A DNA stretch of 64,000 nucleotides from Nostoc sp. ATCC 53789 (GTDB lineage Bacteria; Cyanobacteriota; Cyanobacteriia; Cyanobacteriales; Nostocaceae): positions 310,001 through 374,000 of the forward strand of contig NZ_CP046703.1 of the NCBI RefSeq assembly GCF_009873495.1, written 5' to 3'. Under the pieces are notes generated by a model that was given only the letters and a program-made list of their open reading frames with translations, was not told the origin of the DNA and ran no database searches. Shown here one piece after another: positions 17,141 through 26,791 of the stretch. Made by a program: the position numbers and the translations under genes. How positions within the stretch are numbered: position 1 is the first letter of the stretch; every line of letters begins with the position of its first letter.

Positions 17141-18648
17141 TTCATCTGCAATAAGTTTTCGCCACGTTGGTAAATTTCCCGTGCGTGATCAGTCCAAGCA
17201 CCTTGTCCCCAATAACGAAAACAACTGGTTTGCAGCAAAAGGTTGTGTAGTAGAAGGTTACGATAGTGAGATTGTCTGGTAACAGGTTCTGTTGAATTAA
17301 GTTGCTGTAATTGATCAAATTTTTGATGGAATGAACTACTTAATTGATACATAGGAGACAACACATTCTCATATCCTTTCACCCAACTGATATGATTTGT
17401 CCATGAGGCTCCATCTAGATGAAAATTAGAGTTTATTTGCTTTAATTCTTGAATCGCATTTTCTACAGCTTCGGGTTGGCAATTATCTGGTGAAACTCTC
17501 TCCCAAATCTGATGTTGTCCCACTGGCTGACAAGTTGGATAATCTTCAGGTTTGCATCCAGCAGCTTCGATAAATTCTAAATATTCTGTACCACACATTC
17601 CAACAACACCTGATTTTCCTCCCCCATTATTGACCATATCCCGCCAAGCTTGTTTAAAAGCACTAGGAAATTCATTCATCATCACACCGCCGTTCTCACC
17701 ATCTCCAATTTGGCTAACTATTGGTGGCACAAAAACACTACCAATTTGTTGTTTGGATAAAGTTTTAGCTTCATAATAAGGCTGCATTTGTGCAACTAAT
17801 TTAGTATCCGAACCTTGAGTTTTAATTAAGGCTGTGATGCTAATAGTTTCGCCTTGAGAATTGCGGGCAATCAGACGATGTGGTAAATGTTTATGAGTCA
17901 GAGATTGACCAGTAAGAGTTTCTACAGAATGTTCTTGAACGAGTAGCCAGCGATATCCACACTCTTTCAGCGCTTTCACAAATTCAAAGAGAGCATCAGG
18001 GTGATTGGGGAGGTGCATTTCTGGAGGCGAAAAGCCTTTGACTCGTGCTAGTGCTTCCCAGCCAAAAATTGCTGCAAAGTGATGTTGCCATGCAACGATA
18101 TGTAATTTAATATCTGCTATGGGTGTGGAAGGAATAACTGCATGACCCCACATTGTACCCAGCCATTCTACATAAGGTTGATAGTTGCGATCGCAAGTGA
18201 TCCGTTTGAGGTTATCGAGAACATCACCGCGTCCCATTTGCCGCAATCCCCACAAAAGATTACCTGAGTAATCCAACATCACACGGGGATTGCAACCTTG
18301 ACTTACAAGTTCGGGGATCAAGTCTCCCATACGGCTGTAACAATATGCAAAAGGATCTGCATTATGGTTATCCCCCTCGTTGGGATGTTCAAACATATAT
18401 TGCAGATTGCTGATCAGTGTACCGCCATTTCCAGCAGGTATAGTTGGCTGGTGCATGTGTAAGGCGATCGCAAACACAGCATTTACGTCTTCTAAGCGGA
18501 TATTTGTTGTTGGTAAAAATACTGGTTGATCGTGGTTAACTACAGAGAGAACCTCTGTTTCCCAACCAGAAATATTCGGCAAGCCATCAATGATTTCGGG
18601 CAAACTGCTGAGAGTAGTAGGGAAGGAAAGCATTTCTGGTTGCTCCAA
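17137..18648 (-). CDS. Glycoside hydrolase family 57 protein
   Basis: A 503-residue GH57 protein. The family-defining HMHQP motif is near residue 63 (FAIALHMHQPTIPAG), followed by NLQYMFEHP and the barrel strands containing VMLDYSGNLLWGL and YVEWLGTMWGHAVIP. GH57 enzymes act on alpha-glucans (amylase, branching enzyme, 4-alpha-glucanotransferase) in glycogen metabolism. The length is shorter than the ~530-700 aa branching enzymes and substrate specificity cannot be set here. No signal peptide is seen, so it is cytosolic. It is divergent from the YdjM-like gene with a 62-bp gap. Confidence 0.88.
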   Translation of the reverse strand: MEQPEMLSFPTTLSSLPEIIDGLPNISGWETEVLSVVNHDQPVFLPTTNIRLEDVNAVFAIALHMHQPTIPAGNGGTLISNLQYMFEHPNEGDNHNADPFAYCYSRMGDLIPELVSQGCNPRVMLDYSGNLLWGLRQMGRGDVLDNLKRITCDRNYQPYVEWLGTMWGHAVIPSTPIADIKLHIVAWQHHFAAIFGWEALARVKGFSPPEMHLPNHPDALFEFVKALKECGYRWLLVQEHSVETLTGQSLTHKHLPHRLIARNSQGETISITALIKTQGSDTKLVAQMQPYYEAKTLSKQQIGSVFVPPIVSQIGDGENGGVMMNEFPSAFKQAWRDMVNNGGGKSGVVGMCGTEYLEFIEAAGCKPEDYPTCQPVGQHQIWERVSPDNCQPEAVENAIQELKQINSNFHLDGASWTNHISWVKGYENVLSPMYQLSSSFHQKFDQLQQLNSTEPVTRQSHYRNLLLHNLLLQTSCFRYWGQGAWTDHAREIYQRGENLLQMN

Positions 18649-18710
18649 TATGAGTTATATCTAGAAAACTTGCGTTTGTATTTAATAATACTTAACTCAG
18701 CGTATATACA

Positions 18711-19289
18711 ATGAATACTCCAAGTCACGCTATTCTCAACTTGCTGATTTTCAATCAACAATTGCGAACTCAGGCAAGTCCGGCAATTATCATCGGCGCA
18801 GTCTTACCAGATATTCCCATCTTTGTGTTCTACTTTTTAATGAAGTTTGTTTACCATCTGCCGACACGCCAGATTTGGTCAGAAGTCTATTATCAACCTT
18901 TTTGGCAAGCTATTGTCAGTACGTTTCATTCAATTCCACTAGCGCTGCTTGGAATATTGATTGCCCATATCTGTAGTTGGCAGTTGATTGAAGTTGGCTT
19001 TGCCAGTATGGTGCTACATTCTCTTTTAGATTTCCCAGTCCATAACAACGACGCTCACCGACATTTCTTTCCCTTCAGTAATTATCGTTTTATTAGCCCT
19101 GTTTCTTATTGGGACTCAAATCATTATGGCGCGATCGCAGCTTTGGTAGAAATCCTCTTAGTTCTAGGGGCAACTATTTATCTATTTCCTTCCACACGAA
19201 CCTACTGGGGTAAAGGACTGCTAATTGCAGTCAATCTGTTTTATACGATCGGGTATTTCCGTTTTTACCTTTCAGCTAAAGGCAATTGA
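18711..19289 (+). CDS. YdjM-like membrane-bound metal-dependent hydrolase family protein
   Basis: A 192-residue protein with about four hydrophobic segments (ASPAIIIGAVLPDIPIFVFYFLM, AIVSTFHSIPLALLGILIAHI, ALVEILLVLGATIYLF, GLLIAVNLFYTIGYF). The N-terminus MNTPSHAILNLL, the LPDIP motif and the His/Asp-rich HSLLDFPVHNNDAHRHFFP are as in LexA-regulated YdjM-type inner-membrane proteins (PF04307 type). Conserved polar residues suggest metal binding; the substrate is unknown. No operon partner follows, since the next gene converges. Confidence 0.65.
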   Translation: MNTPSHAILNLLIFNQQLRTQASPAIIIGAVLPDIPIFVFYFLMKFVYHLPTRQIWSEVYYQPFWQAIVSTFHSIPLALLGILIAHICSWQLIEVGFASMVLHSLLDFPVHNNDAHRHFFPFSNYRFISPVSYWDSNHYGAIAALVEILLVLGATIYLFPSTRTYWGKGLLIAVNLFYTIGYFRFYLSAKGN

Positions 19290-19349
19290 CCCCAGTAGGA
19301 TAAGCGATGCACTAAAAAATTTAGGACTTATGTGCAGACACGCGAGAAA

Positions 19350-20222
19350 TCATGTTCTTGACAAGAACAAATCACCGAAACGATGGATTCTCGTCAAAAA
19401 ATTCAGTTTCGGGATCAGCTTGTTGAGTCTTTCAGCAGGCTGTTGTTTTCTTGGCGCTGGCGGAGTTGCGATTCGTAAAATTAGCTCTAAGAACCAAGGG
19501 GCAAGGCGTTGACACAATACGGCTAAATGACTCTGCCACCCGACTAGAATTTCTGGTGAATCATTTTGCATACCAGCGACGAGTGCTTTGGCTACTTGCT
19601 GCGGAGTCATGGGGATCACCCAGCGAAATAATTTTAAGTCGCGCACCATGTCTGTGTCTGTGAGGGTAGGCAGTAATGCAATCACTCGGATATTGTGTTC
19701 AGCTAGTTCTTGGCGCAAGGCTTGGGTGAATCCTAAGATGGCAAACTTGGTAGCTGAGTAAGTCGCCATCGTCGGTGCAGCCACCTTCCCCATCAGACTC
19801 GATACATTGACGATTGTCCCTTGCCGTTGGCTGACCATACGTCGAGCAATCAGACTCGTGAGGTTGTACATCCCTAACAAGTTCACAGAAATTTCTTCTT
19901 GAACTTGAGGCATCTTAGATTGCAAAAACGAGCTTTGGTATGCGACACCCGCACAATTAACCAGCAGGTGAATCTGTCCGAAATTGCGCCACAGTTGGGC
20001 AACAGCGATATTTACTTCAATAGTCTGAGTCAAATCTAATGGCACGATCGCAGTTTCGGTTCCCATCGCCTCGATTTCGTTAGCTACCTCAACTAACTTT
20101 TGGCGATCCCGTGCTACTAATATCAGTCGCTTGATGCCAACTTGCGCTAGCTCAAGAGCGATCGCTCGTCCAATCCCACGCGAAGCCCCTGTAATCAGAG
20201 CAACTTTACCTTGAATCTCCAT
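19350..20222 (-). CDS. Short-chain dehydrogenase/reductase (SDR)
   Basis: A classical SDR of ~290 residues. Rossmann motif TGASRGIG at residues 11-18, the NAG-type motif as NCAG, catalytic Ser in NVSSLMGK and the YSATK active-site Tyr/Lys. The last ~60 residues extend beyond the core and contain a hydrophobic/basic tail (APWFLELILRIATPPAPRKQQ) that could touch membranes. The frame opens at 20282, but the ATG at 20222 is chosen because GGAGG stands 9-10 nt upstream. Substrate unknown; similar cyanobacterial proteins are annotated only as SDR. Confidence 0.9.
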   Translation of the reverse strand: MEIQGKVALITGASRGIGRAIALELAQVGIKRLILVARDRQKLVEVANEIEAMGTETAIVPLDLTQTIEVNIAVAQLWRNFGQIHLLVNCAGVAYQSSFLQSKMPQVQEEISVNLLGMYNLTSLIARRMVSQRQGTIVNVSSLMGKVAAPTMATYSATKFAILGFTQALRQELAEHNIRVIALLPTLTDTDMVRDLKLFRWVIPMTPQQVAKALVAGMQNDSPEILVGWQSHLAVLCQRLAPWFLELILRIATPPAPRKQQPAERLNKLIPKLNFLTRIHRFGDLFLSRT

Positions 20223-20297
20223 TGGTTTTATCCTCCAAAATCTAAGTCTTACCAACCTCTTCGTTATTGCCGATATACACAATCAAGAGTTACCAAA

Positions 20298-20447
20298 AAG
20301 GGGAAAAGGGGAAAGGGTAAGGGGGAAAGCATAAAGAACTTTTCCCCACAAGAGACTTCTTGGCATTTGTGGGGAAGGGGTAAAGGGTAAGGGGAAATTT
20401 CATCCCTTTCCCCTTTACCCTTTAACCTTTCCCCCTTTCCCTTTCTT
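20298..20447. repeat. Purine/pyrimidine-skewed inverted repeat block
   Basis: G-rich units of the GGGGAAAGGGTAAGG type on the left are followed by CCCTTTCCCCTTTACCC units on the right. For example TAAAGGGTAAGGGG (20381-20394) pairs almost perfectly with 20410-20424. The same unit type is inside the element at 12839-12971. Confidence 0.65.
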
Positions 20448-21167
20448 CATTTGCTTGTCGGCATCAAGTAAGACAAATAATCTATTGCAATTGAAATCAA
20501 ACTGAAATTAAGCCTTTGGTAACGAGATATTTCTTGGTTAATCTGCAATCCCTCATAATTGTCTATACGAGGCAGAAATTTCTCGTTGTTAACCCGTCAA
20601 AGCCTAACACACTTGGCTGAATGGCTATAGCTCATAGATTTTATTTCTCCTAGATCAGAGCGTTCATCAGCATCGTTGTCATACACACGTTAGCAATTAA
20701 ATCAAGGTATTGCAATATTCTTTAATAAGGATTTCTTAATTCTTCTTAACGACAAGCATATATATATAAAATATTTTATTAAATAAGTTTTTATAAATCC
20801 CTCAGTAGAAATATCTCACTTTCCTGACAAATAGGCTTTTTTTAGGCAATTCTTATATCTAATTCATCTGTTAGGAACAAAAAAGACATATAGAATTTGA
20901 GTTTATGCTTGCAATAGTTAGAGTTACTGATTAACGCGCAGATTTCCATCAGCATATTTACTGATTTATTGAAAACAAAGGCTTCTGAGGTTGTATTTTT
21001 TAAAAAAATATAAGAGGGTTAATACATCATTTTTAATGGAAATTACAACAGCGTTTTATCTGCTAAAACTTTAGTGTAAATAGTAATTTATTTGGCTTTA
21101 CCTTTGAGTTTGTCAAAGTAATCTTTGAGACTTGTCGTGTTGCTAATTTAAATCATTCCTGAATAAT

Positions 21168-21202
21168 AAGATCCCCAACTTCTGGCAGAAGGTGGGGATC
21201 TT
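21168..21202. terminator. Strong hairpin, likely terminator
   Basis: A 16-nt stem with one mismatch (21168-21183 against 21187-21202) and a 3-nt loop GGC. It lies downstream of the DUF1400 hydrolase gene. The sequence AGATCCCCAACTTCT is the same palindrome family as 2016-2046. Confidence 0.7.
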
Positions 21203-21298
21203 GCTGTAAGTTCTAATATTCTGCCTTCCACCGCACCCACGTATATTTACGTAATCCTATTTTCTCCCCTGCTCTTTTCACGATGCTCCCTTTCATAA

Positions 21299-22996
21299 CT
21301 AACGCGGGGTAGGTTGAGGATTTGATAGTTTGCCTGACTGGGGAATTGACGCACTCCAGATTTGATTAAATTGAGCTACTGATAAAGACTGTAAAATACT
21401 TAGATTAAGCGGCTCTTTGCTGATAAATGTGGCATAAGATGGCTGCAAATAGGAACGGTATTCAGGGCGGTTGAGGAGATGGGTTTCCATAAAAGCGACG
21501 CTGAGGGCATTGAGATAGGAATAAACAGCATCACGATCGGGGCCCAGTAAGGCAGGTGGCACAGGTAAGATATCATTTTCAGGAGTAGGTTCTGCGATCG
21601 CTGAAAAGTGGGTGGCGTTTTCAATCAAAGCCAGGTACTTATTGGGATCAGAAAGCCAGGTGAAGGGGCGAATTTGCTCAAATACAGGTGGGGCAAAAAT
21701 ATCTTGACTACCTGCTATCAGCATTACAGGCATTTTAATTTGACTGATTCCGCTCTCACCCAAAACTAAGCTGTCAATGGGATTAATCGCCATGATTGCC
21801 TTGATGCGATCGTCTTTGAGTTCATAATTTTTTTGGGGTAACTTAGTTGCTTCACACTGCAACAACAGCGACAAATTAAAGGATGAATAATTGGGATTAC
21901 ATTCTTGGCGCAGTTGCTCAAAGTTAATCGTTGCTCCTGCTAGAGTCAAAACAGTATAACCACCAAAAGACTGACCAATCGCCCCAACTTGCTGAAAATT
22001 GAGTTTTCCGTGGAGAGTGGGATCAGATTTTTCTAGACGCTGGAGTTCATCGAGGAGATACTTTATATCCAAAGGTCGATTGATAAATTCCTCTGGTTCT
22101 GGTGGACTTGCTAAACCCGCAAAGTATTGCTGAAAACGTTTGGCATTACTACCAGGGTGTTCTAGTACAGCAACAGCAAAACCATAAGATGCTAGATGTT
22201 CTGCCAGGTAGACAAAGGTAGAGCGGTCTGAAGCAAGACCATGAGAAATGACAATCAGGGGAAAGGGAGGAGACGGAGAATTCTGATCTGTGGGTTCTGA
22301 GTTTTGAGTTGTAGGTAAATAGATATCTATCGGTAGACGGCGTGAGCGAGAAATGTCATTTAACTCCAGGCTTTTTTTCAGCCAACGGAATTTTCCTGGC
22401 GATCGCAAATCTGGTTGTTTTGAGAAGTCAACAGTTGAATTGGCTGCTTGAGCGATCGCTTCTTTTTGAAGAGAAGCTACAACTTCATCCTTTTTCTTGA
22501 GCAATTGTGACAAGTCATCAACTATCCTTAACCCCTCTGTGAAATTCACCCGCACAGTATTGCTAGGAAATTTCCGCAGCAAATTCACCACTGTTAAACC
22601 CTCGCGATCGGCAGCAGCCAAAATCAAAGAGGCGCGTATGGCATAGAAGCCATTCTGTCGAGACTCAGTGAGGAGTAATTTTCCTAGTTGTTGCACTACT
22701 TCCTCGCCGATGGGTGAGTAAGTGACTTGAGATACTAAAGTAGGAGTGATATTGAACCTTTGCTGGAGCAGATCCCGCAGTTGAGCGAGTTGTTGAGGAG
22801 TAGCACGGCTAGCATAAAATGAAAAATCTTGATCGATTTTCCCAACTTTCGCAAAAGTTTCTAGCGAGTCCACCGACAACGAGAATTCGCCGAAGGGAGG
22901 ATAAAAAAAGCTAATGCGTTCAGCTGCCAATCCGGGAGTAGAAGTCAAAAAGGTAGATAGCAAACCTAAACCCAGGTATCTCAGAAATTTTTTCAT
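21299..22996 (-). CDS. Exported alpha/beta hydrolase with DUF1400 domain
   Basis: A protein of ~565 residues. Signal peptide MKKFLRYLGLGLLSTFLTSTPGLAA with cleavage probable after GLAA. Residues ~25-150 match the cyanobacterial DUF1400 region (ISFFYPPFGEFSLSVDSLETFA). The alpha/beta hydrolase core follows: PLIVISHGLASDRSTF (oxyanion region), the nucleophile elbow GAIGQSFGGYT, an Asp in AGSQDIF and a His in ENATHFSAI. It is probably an extracytoplasmic esterase/lipase of the dienelactone-hydrolase/PAF-acetylhydrolase type. The ATG at 22996 is chosen because the signal peptide starts there; the frame opens 33 bp earlier. Confidence 0.88.
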   Translation of the reverse strand: MKKFLRYLGLGLLSTFLTSTPGLAAERISFFYPPFGEFSLSVDSLETFAKVGKIDQDFSFYASRATPQQLAQLRDLLQQRFNITPTLVSQVTYSPIGEEVVQQLGKLLLTESRQNGFYAIRASLILAAADREGLTVVNLLRKFPSNTVRVNFTEGLRIVDDLSQLLKKKDEVVASLQKEAIAQAANSTVDFSKQPDLRSPGKFRWLKKSLELNDISRSRRLPIDIYLPTTQNSEPTDQNSPSPPFPLIVISHGLASDRSTFVYLAEHLASYGFAVAVLEHPGSNAKRFQQYFAGLASPPEPEEFINRPLDIKYLLDELQRLEKSDPTLHGKLNFQQVGAIGQSFGGYTVLTLAGATINFEQLRQECNPNYSSFNLSLLLQCEATKLPQKNYELKDDRIKAIMAINPIDSLVLGESGISQIKMPVMLIAGSQDIFAPPVFEQIRPFTWLSDPNKYLALIENATHFSAIAEPTPENDILPVPPALLGPDRDAVYSYLNALSVAFMETHLLNRPEYRSYLQPSYATFISKEPLNLSILQSLSVAQFNQIWSASIPQSGKLSNPQPTPR

Positions 22997-23191
22997 TAGA
23001 AAAACCCACTGCCTAACCCTGCCAAACAAGTTTGGACAGGATATATTCCCTAGAATTATCCAATTCTAGTATAGACAGTTACATTAAGAAACTTCTTGTC
23101 TGCGTAGACGTACTCTTGGCGGCTTCTCGAAAACATGAGGCTTCACTATGTTAGATTCAAGCTACAACTCCTGTGAATGAGGAATCAGGTA

Positions 23192-23881
23192 ATGGCGGCT
23201 TCTGTAGAACATGGCTTAAATAATAGCGCTTCCATCCCTCCCTTAGAAAGTGGCGATCGCTTAACCCGCTACGAATTCGAGCGTCGTTATACAGCAATGC
23301 CTAATAAAAAAGCAGAATTAATCGAAGGAGTCGTCTACGTGGCATCACCACTGCGTTTTAGAAGTCATGGTTTACCTCATGGAAACTTAATTATCTGGTT
23401 AGGGAATTACAAAGTTTCTACCCCAGGCGTAGAACTAGGCGATAATGCTACCGTGCGCTTAGATTTAGACAATGAACCACAGCCTGATGTTTTGCTGTTG
23501 ATAGATAAACCAGCCAGAGGACAGGCATATATCAGTAAGGATGATTATATAGAAGGCGCACCGGAATTAGTAGCAGAAGTGGCAGCGAGTAGTGCATCTA
23601 TTGATTTGTACGACAAAAAACGCGCCTACCGTCGCAATGGAGTGCAAGAATATATCGTCTGGCAGACTTTAGAGAATAAACTCGACTGGTTCTGTTTGCA
23701 AAATGGTGAATATTTGCCACTTGTAGCAGATGCAGATGGTGTAATTAAAAGTAGGATATTTCCAGGCTTGTGGTTAGCTGTTACATCGTTAATTACAGGG
23801 GATATGACGAAAGTTTTAGCAGTGCTGCAACAAGGGTTAAATTCACAAGAACACGCGGAGTTTGTTGAGTGTTTAGCTTAG
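23192..23881 (+). CDS. Uma2-family (DUF820) PD-(D/E)XK nuclease-like protein
   Basis: A canonical Uma2/DUF820 protein of ~229 residues. The conserved N-terminal pattern RLTRYEFERRYTAMPNKKAELIEG is followed by the fold's acidic signature NEPQPDVLLLI, the strand PELVAEVAASS and the DLYDKKRAYRRNGVQEYIVW motif that carries the catalytic Lys region. The ATG at 23192 has an AGG a few bases upstream; another ATG at 23177 is in frame. Function is unproven for the family, and the gene is solitary. Confidence 0.85.
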   Translation: MAASVEHGLNNSASIPPLESGDRLTRYEFERRYTAMPNKKAELIEGVVYVASPLRFRSHGLPHGNLIIWLGNYKVSTPGVELGDNATVRLDLDNEPQPDVLLLIDKPARGQAYISKDDYIEGAPELVAEVAASSASIDLYDKKRAYRRNGVQEYIVWQTLENKLDWFCLQNGEYLPLVADADGVIKSRIFPGLWLAVTSLITGDMTKVLAVLQQGLNSQEHAEFVECLA

Positions 23882-24165
23882 AAATGCTGAAACTATGTAT
23901 TAAATAATACAAATATTTGTATAGATAAAATATTAAAAAATATCTAGTGTATTTGGGTACAATTACTAAATTGTGACTCATTCATATTAGTAAATGCATT
24001 GGTATCAATAAAAATAATTATCAAAATCGCAAACAGTCAAGAAACTAACTACTGAAGCTGATCCCAAGAGTTTACATTCATGATGTTTGTACTGACTACA
24101 AATCTCAGATTTTAGTTTTCGTCTCAATTCAATATAAAATCTAAAACTTAAAATCCAAAATCAAC

Positions 24166-25557
24166 ATGGCAACCCTAACTCCTAATTCTAGTTTTAGTTT
24201 GACACTGCGCTTGCAGATTCCCAATCGTGTAGGGATGTTAGCGTCAGTAACCCAGGCGATCGCAACCACTGGCGGCAATCTCGGTCAAATTGATTTAATC
24301 GAGCAAACCCGCAAAGAGTCCACCCGCGATATTACCGTTGATGCTGCTAGTACCGAACATGCTGAAACCATTGTGCAAGCAGTGAAAGCATTACCAGATA
24401 TCAAGTTACTCAGTGTCTACGATCGCACCTTTAATTTGCATCGCGGTGGCAAAATCAGCATTACTAGCAGAATTCCTTTAAAGAGTGTATCCGACCTAGC
24501 AATGGCTTACACGCCTGGAGTCGGTCGAATTTGTACAGCGATCGCTCAAGATCCAGAGGAAGTTTACAAGTTAACCATCAAACAAAACACTGTTGCTATT
24601 GTTACCGATGGTAGTGCCGTTTTGGGATTGGGAAATCTTGGCCCAGCTGCTGCTCTGCCAGTCATGGAAGGCAAGGCAATGCTATTCAAGGAATTTGCGG
24701 GGCTAGATGCTTTTCCCATCTGTCTGGCTACCCAAGATACAGAAGAGATTATCCAGACAGTTAAGAATATCGCGCCAGTTTTTGGGGGTGTGAATTTAGA
24801 AGATATCGCTGCACCTCGCTGCTTTGAAATTGAAAAGAGATTGCGCGAAGAGTTAGATATCCCCGTTTTTCATGACGATCAGCATGGTACGGCCATTGTC
24901 ACCTTAGCAGCCTTGTTTAACTCTCTAAAACTGGTAAATAAGGCAATGGCAGAAATCCGCATCGTGATTAACGGTGCTGGGGCGGCGGGAGTAGCGATCG
25001 CACGGTTACTCCGTAAAGCTGGGGCAGAAAAAATCTGGATGTGCGACTCTAAAGGGATTATCTCTACCAGTCGTGCCGATTTGACAGAAGAAAAACTCGA
25101 ATTTGCCGTGAAAGCTCAAGGTACCTTAGCGGGTGCGATGCAAGGGGCAGATGTATTTATTGGAGTCAGCGCACCAGGAGTTTTGACACCAGAAATGGTG
25201 CATTCAATGGCGAAAGATCCAATTGTGTTTGCAATGGCAAATCCCATTCCAGAGATTCAGCCAGAATTAATTAGTAAAGATGTTGCTGTTATCGCCACCG
25301 GTCGCAGTGATTACCCCAATCAAATCAATAACGTCCTAGCTTTTCCTGGGGTATTCCGTGGTGCTTTAGATTGTCGAGCAAAGACAATTACCACCACAAT
25401 GTATTTAGAAGCCGCAAATGCGATCGCTTCTTTAGTCAAGCCCTCAGATTTGGATCGGGAACATATTATTCCTTCAGTCTTTGATGAGCGAGTCGTCAAT
25501 GCTGTTGCTGCTGCTGTACAACAAGCAGCGCGTCAAGAAGGTATCGCCCAGAATTAA
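24166..25557 (+). CDS. NAD(P)-dependent malic enzyme with N-terminal ACT domain
   Basis: A 463-residue enzyme that oxidatively decarboxylates malate to pyruvate. Residues ~8-85 form an ACT regulatory domain (LTLRLQIPNRVGMLASVTQAI). The malic enzyme core follows, with the Tyr in AMAYTPGVGRIC, the catalytic Lys in MEGKAMLFKEFAGLDA, metal ligands in FGGVNLEDIAAPRCFEIE and HDDQHGTAIV, and a Rossmann motif NGAGAAGVAIARLL. The ACT domain suggests allosteric control by an amino acid or other small ligand. The gene stands alone with ~280 bp of AT-rich DNA upstream. Confidence 0.93.
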   Translation: MATLTPNSSFSLTLRLQIPNRVGMLASVTQAIATTGGNLGQIDLIEQTRKESTRDITVDAASTEHAETIVQAVKALPDIKLLSVYDRTFNLHRGGKISITSRIPLKSVSDLAMAYTPGVGRICTAIAQDPEEVYKLTIKQNTVAIVTDGSAVLGLGNLGPAAALPVMEGKAMLFKEFAGLDAFPICLATQDTEEIIQTVKNIAPVFGGVNLEDIAAPRCFEIEKRLREELDIPVFHDDQHGTAIVTLAALFNSLKLVNKAMAEIRIVINGAGAAGVAIARLLRKAGAEKIWMCDSKGIISTSRADLTEEKLEFAVKAQGTLAGAMQGADVFIGVSAPGVLTPEMVHSMAKDPIVFAMANPIPEIQPELISKDVAVIATGRSDYPNQINNVLAFPGVFRGALDCRAKTITTTMYLEAANAIASLVKPSDLDREHIIPSVFDERVVNAVAAAVQQAARQEGIAQN

Positions 25558-25574
25558 TTAAATTAAGTTTAAAA

Positions 25575-25804
25575 CCCCCTCCAAATCTAGGATTTGGTGG
25601 TCTTCTCTACGAGACGCAAGCGCGAACAATCAGTCGGGGATTCAGACCCGCGACTGATAGCGCAGCGTAAAGCCTGCGGCATAGCTTCTCTACGAGACGC
25701 TATGCGTAGCTCGCTTCTCCGTAGGAGTACGCTTAGAGCGAGTCCGTGAGCGTCTTGATTCTGACTCCTGAATTCTGAATTCTGACTTCTGAATTCTTCT
25801 TCAA
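25575..25804. repeat. GAATTCAG-type dispersed repeat, copy B
   Basis: A composite of CTCTACGAGACGC units, a 26-bp palindromic block at 25631-25656, GATAGCGCAGCG, and the right end CGTCTTGATTCTGACT... to TTCTTCTTCAA at 25804. It shares most of these modules with copy C (34238-34446). The right end overlaps the stop codon of the next gene on the minus strand. Confidence 0.7.
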
Positions 25805-26673
25805 GATTTCGGTTGTACAGCTTGCCTAACAACTTCTTCGTCCAAACCTAACGCTTGGGCTATCTGTTCAATACTCAATCCTAACGCCCATAGCTGAGGT
25901 ATTGTTTCTAGCTTGCCTTCTAGTTTCCCTTCTAGCTTTCCTTCTAACTTGCCTTCTTCTTTACCCTCTTCTTTACCCTCTTCAAAAACTTCTTGGTAAA
26001 ATTTAGTTTGCTTTAACTCACTTAATCCGAACATTTTTCCCATCTCCTCCCGGCTCAAGCGCGGCAATTTGTAGATTAATATCGTTTCTATTAATTGTAT
26101 AATTTCCCTCTGTTGGGCGGCATTGAGAATTTCTTTTCGGGCGCTGTTGACAATCTCTATAGCTTTCGTTGTCGCAGTTGATTCTGGTTCGATGATTAGT
26201 TTGACTGTCTCAATCCCGATTGATGATGTGGGAATTGAGCTTAACTCGTTTAGGTAAACGCAAGTCACTCGTTGTGAGTTCAGTAATTCTGCATATCTCT
26301 CTGTATCTCCAGTATCAACGCTGCGATTGGGGAAGATGACAACACCCCGCCAATTGTTAGTTAATTCAGTTTTGTCGAGATAATTAAAGATTTCGGCGAA
26401 TAAACGGGAATAAATTTTTTTATCGAGTTGAAATTGCACCTCAGCAAAATAAATCGGTAATTCTGGAGTATCAGGTAAAAATACACCATCAATTCTAAAT
26501 GCCAGTTGTTTGACTTCAACTGATGAAAATTGGTAAGCACTGGCTAGTGACGGCGGTTGGTTAATGAGTTCAAAGAAGGTGCTGGGTAAGCTTTGAAAGA
26601 TGCGATAAAATATGCTGTCTGTTTTCAAGTCAGATGGTTTTGAAGTTGATAAGCATATTTTACAGTTTAGCAA
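25801..26673 (-). CDS. Rpn/DUF2887-family PD-(D/E)XK nuclease-like protein
   Basis: A 290-residue protein of the recombination-promoting nuclease / DUF2887 group. The start region KTDSIFYRIFQSLPSTFFELI, the strand RIDGVFLPDTPELPIYFAEVQFQLD (D...E-x-Q, the nuclease-fold core) and IYSRLFAEIFNYLDKT are diagnostic. Near the C-terminus comes a tandem EEGKEEGKLEGKLEGKLEGK helix and a small helical end typical of this family. The annotated start is TTG at 26673; the TTG 15 codons later, giving KTDSIF as the N-terminus, is equally possible. The stop codon TGA is formed with the edge of repeat copy B. Confidence 0.8.
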   Translation of the reverse strand: MLNCKICLSTSKPSDLKTDSIFYRIFQSLPSTFFELINQPPSLASAYQFSSVEVKQLAFRIDGVFLPDTPELPIYFAEVQFQLDKKIYSRLFAEIFNYLDKTELTNNWRGVVIFPNRSVDTGDTERYAELLNSQRVTCVYLNELSSIPTSSIGIETVKLIIEPESTATTKAIEIVNSARKEILNAAQQREIIQLIETILIYKLPRLSREEMGKMFGLSELKQTKFYQEVFEEGKEEGKEEGKLEGKLEGKLEGKLETIPQLWALGLSIEQIAQALGLDEEVVRQAVQPKS

Positions 26674-26791
26674 TCGCTCATCATGGATATGTCAGATTGA
26701 GGACTGGCGAAACACTCGTCCCCATTTGGTGATTGGATCATATAAATAAAGCAACATCATCTAAAACACCACCATTTGTCAACTGTTTGCA

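Larger units (their letters stand above)
20223..21298. other. Long intergenic region, AT-rich with a G/C-skewed repeat block
   Basis: About 1.1 kb without a supportable gene. It holds the GGGGAAAGGG/CCCCTTTACCC block (20298-20447), a very AT-rich stretch (about 20690-20800 and 20990-21020) and the hairpin at 21168-21202. No small RNA or leader gene is identifiable. Confidence 0.5.
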